DNA of 7,558 bases, from NCBI GenBank assembly GCA_041484845.1, contig JBGPIK010000339.1, forward strand, positions 1 to 7,558, in the 5' to 3' direction. The translations under genes were made by a program, and so were the position numbers. This document shows, in pieces, positions 6,145 to 7,558 of this stretch (positions are counted from its first letter, which is position 1; each line of letters begins with the position of its first letter). This DNA is from JBGPIK01 sp041484845 (lineage in GTDB: Bacteria > Desulfobacterota > Binatia > UBA9968). A model generated the notes under the pieces. The model had not been told where the DNA came from, did no database searches, and saw nothing but the letters and a program-made list of their open reading frames with translations.

Positions 6145-6165
6145 ACAAATGCGGGTGACATTTGT
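6145..6165. repeat. Inverted repeat ACAAATG-n7-CATTTGT
   Basis: Perfect 7-bp arms at 6145-6151 and 6159-6165 flank a 7-nt GC-rich spacer, with centres 14 bp apart. It lies about 107 nt past the gltD stop. Neither strand has a T-run after it, so a classical terminator is unlikely; it could be an operator or an mRNA 3' stem. Confidence 0.35.
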
Positions 6166-6271
6166 GATCGGACGGTAAGAACGGCGGAGTCGATCGACAG
6201 ACGTGGCTGATCAGATTGTGCGGAGAAATGAAGTCAAACTTACAACGATCAAGACATGGATATGCTTTGCT

Positions 6272-7558
6272 TTACGACAAGTTCGTTTCGCCCATCAAGA
6301 AACGATCACATTCTCTCGCCGCTCCGCGGCCTTCGTTAATCGCCCAGACGACGAGGCTCTGCCCGCGCCGACAATCGCCGGCGGCAAATACGCCAGGAAT
6401 GTTGGTGGAGAACCGGCCGTGTTCTGCTTTTGCATTAGAACGCGCGTCCTGTTCAACGCTGAGCTGCTTGAGAACCGTGTCTTCCGGGCCAAGAAATCCC
6501 ATGGCGAGCAATACGAGTTCTGCTTTTAGTACTCTATCACTGCCCGGAACTCTTTTGGGGACAAAAGCGCCATGCTCGTTTCTTGCCCATTCGACATCGT
6601 AAATGTGCAACTCCTTTACATGTCCTTCTTGGTCGCCGACAAATTTTTCACCGGTGGTGAGATATACGCGCGGGTCGGCGCCGAAACGGGCCTTAGCCTC
6701 TTCCTGACCGTAGTCCAATTTATAAACTTTAGGCCATTCCGGCCATGGATTATCGGGCTGCCGCTCGTCGGGCGGCCGAGGCAGGATTTCCAGCTGTGTG
6801 AGACTCTTGCATCCATGGCGCATGGCCGTGCCCACGCAGTCCGTGCCGGTATCACCGCCGCCCACTACAATGACATGCTTGTCTTTAGCCGAGATGTACT
6901 TTCCATCCTTGTAACCTGAGTCGAGAAAACTCTTGGTGTTCGCATGAAGAAAATCCATCGCAAAATGAATTCCCTTAAGCTCCCGCCCAGGGATCGGTAG
7001 GTCGCGCGGCTTGGTCGCCCCGCAGCAAAGTACAAGGGCGTCGAACTCTTCCTTTAACTTGCTGCCGGGCACATCAATGCCGACCGCTGTGTTGCTAAGG
7101 AACTTCACGCCTTCAGCGGCCATTAGATCGACGCGGCGCTGTACGATGCTCTTATCGAGCTTCATGTTGGGAATGCCGTACATCAGCAGTCCGCCGATAC
7201 GGTCTGCCCGTTCATAGACCGTCACCAGATGACCAGCGCGATTGAGTTGCGCGGCGCAGGCGAGTCCCGATGGGCCGGAACCGATCACGGCAACTTTCTT
7301 GCCGGTGCGCTTTTTCGGCGGCTCGGCCGTCACCCAGCCTTGAATAAAACCGTTGTCGATGATCGCGCATTCGATGTTTTTAATCGTGACGGGGAGTTCG
7401 TTCATGCCTAGAACGCAAGAACCTTCGCAGGGAGCAGGACACACGCGACCCGTGAATTCCGGAAAATTATTCGTCTTGTGGAGACGCTCGAGCGCTTCAT
7501 GCCAGAGGCCGCGATAAATCAAGTCGTTCCATTCGGGAATCAGATTATTGATGGGACA
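6272..7558 (-). CDS. gltD: Glutamate synthase small subunit (partial, N-terminus beyond right edge)
   Basis: GltD passes electrons from NAD(P)H to the large subunit GltB, which makes glutamate from glutamine and 2-oxoglutarate in the cytoplasm. The open frame reaches the right edge without a start, giving 428 residues of a usual 470-495; only the first few dozen residues are missing. The fragment opens CPINNLIPEWND, the end of the N-terminal 4Fe-4S region, and continues with FTGRVCPAPCEGSC (C40, C44, C48). The FAD-binding GSGPSG is at 93-98 with the acidic strand end YER near 115-117. The NAD(P)H-binding GGGDTG is at 233-238, and the FAD-contact AAGDCRRGQSLVVWAI is at about 392-407. The TTG at 7522 is internal, not the start. 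gltB would be expected just upstream, outside the window. Related flavoproteins (NfnB, PreT) are less likely given the GltD-specific N-terminal segment. Confidence 0.95.
   Translation of the reverse strand, partial: CPINNLIPEWNDLIYRGLWHEALERLHKTNNFPEFTGRVCPAPCEGSCVLGMNELPVTIKNIECAIIDNGFIQGWVTAEPPKKRTGKKVAVIGSGPSGLACAAQLNRAGHLVTVYERADRIGGLLMYGIPNMKLDKSIVQRRVDLMAAEGVKFLSNTAVGIDVPGSKLKEEFDALVLCCGATKPRDLPIPGRELKGIHFAMDFLHANTKSFLDSGYKDGKYISAKDKHVIVVGGGDTGTDCVGTAMRHGCKSLTQLEILPRPPDERQPDNPWPEWPKVYKLDYGQEEAKARFGADPRVYLTTGEKFVGDQEGHVKELHIYDVEWARNEHGAFVPKRVPGSDRVLKAELVLLAMGFLGPEDTVLKQLSVEQDARSNAKAEHGRFSTNIPGVFAAGDCRRGQSLVVWAINEGRGAARECDRFLMGETNLS

Larger units (their letters stand above)
5808..6271. 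other. 464-bp non-coding region upstream of feoA
   Basis: No convincing gene is found here on either strand. The feoA frame stays open back to 5999, but the extra 64 codons do not resemble FeoA. The part from about 5996 to 6060 is clearly richer in A and T than the rest of the window, as expected for a promoter. No canonical Fur box (GATAATGATAATCATTATC-like) is seen. The region holds the palindrome, direct repeat and inverted repeat listed separately, and a T8 run near 6077-6084. No tRNA or known riboswitch fold is recognised. It should carry the feo promoter and the end of the gltD transcript, though no clear gltD terminator is visible. Confidence 0.6.

Noticed and set aside
6203..6602. Plus-strand frames opposite the end of gltD
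   Set aside because: They are antisense to a strongly supported GltD C-terminus and show no recognisable domain.
7520..7522. TTG as the start codon of gltD
   Set aside because: The frame continues upstream to the window edge with CPINNLIPEWND, which matches the conserved GltD N-terminal region.

Overview
The window is ordinary-looking bacterial chromosome, moderately GC-rich and almost fully coding, apart from one AT-richer gap near 5.8-6.3 kb. The substrate-binding protein carries a Sec-type signal peptide, which points to a Gram-negative-like envelope. The mix of an NMT1/SsuA-type ABC transporter, a FeoB of the GCVTMA / IPCSAQ type and a GltD resembles deltaproteobacterial or related environmental lineages. 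That placement is only an impression; nothing here fixes the taxon.

Layout. (1) 1-606, minus: N-terminal 202 residues of a radical SAM protein that runs off the left edge. (2) 607-781: divergent promoter region with two inverted repeats. (3) 782-3369, plus: a tight three-gene operon for a SsuABC/TauABC-like importer (permease, ATPase, periplasmic binding protein); the junctions are zero-gap and a 4-nt overlap. (4) 3396-5807, minus and convergent with the importer: feoA, feoB and a small 65-residue cysteine-rich protein. The last start overlaps the feoB stop as ATGA, so the three look translationally linked. (5) 5808-6271: a 464-bp non-coding stretch upstream of feoA, with a perfect 14-bp AT-rich palindrome, a helically phased 9-bp direct repeat and another inverted repeat. 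(6) 6272-7558, minus: glutamate synthase small subunit, missing its first few dozen residues at the right edge.

How they work together. FeoA and FeoB form the ferrous iron uptake system of the inner membrane. The small zinc-ribbon-like protein sits where some bacteria carry feoC or another Feo accessory gene, and is the best candidate here for something poorly described. The importer's substrate cannot be read from sequence; its divergent pairing with a radical SAM gene suggests shared control and perhaps a shared substrate or product. GltD belongs to ammonia assimilation and appears unrelated to the iron genes. I see no mobile element, CRISPR array, tRNA, rRNA or prophage signature.
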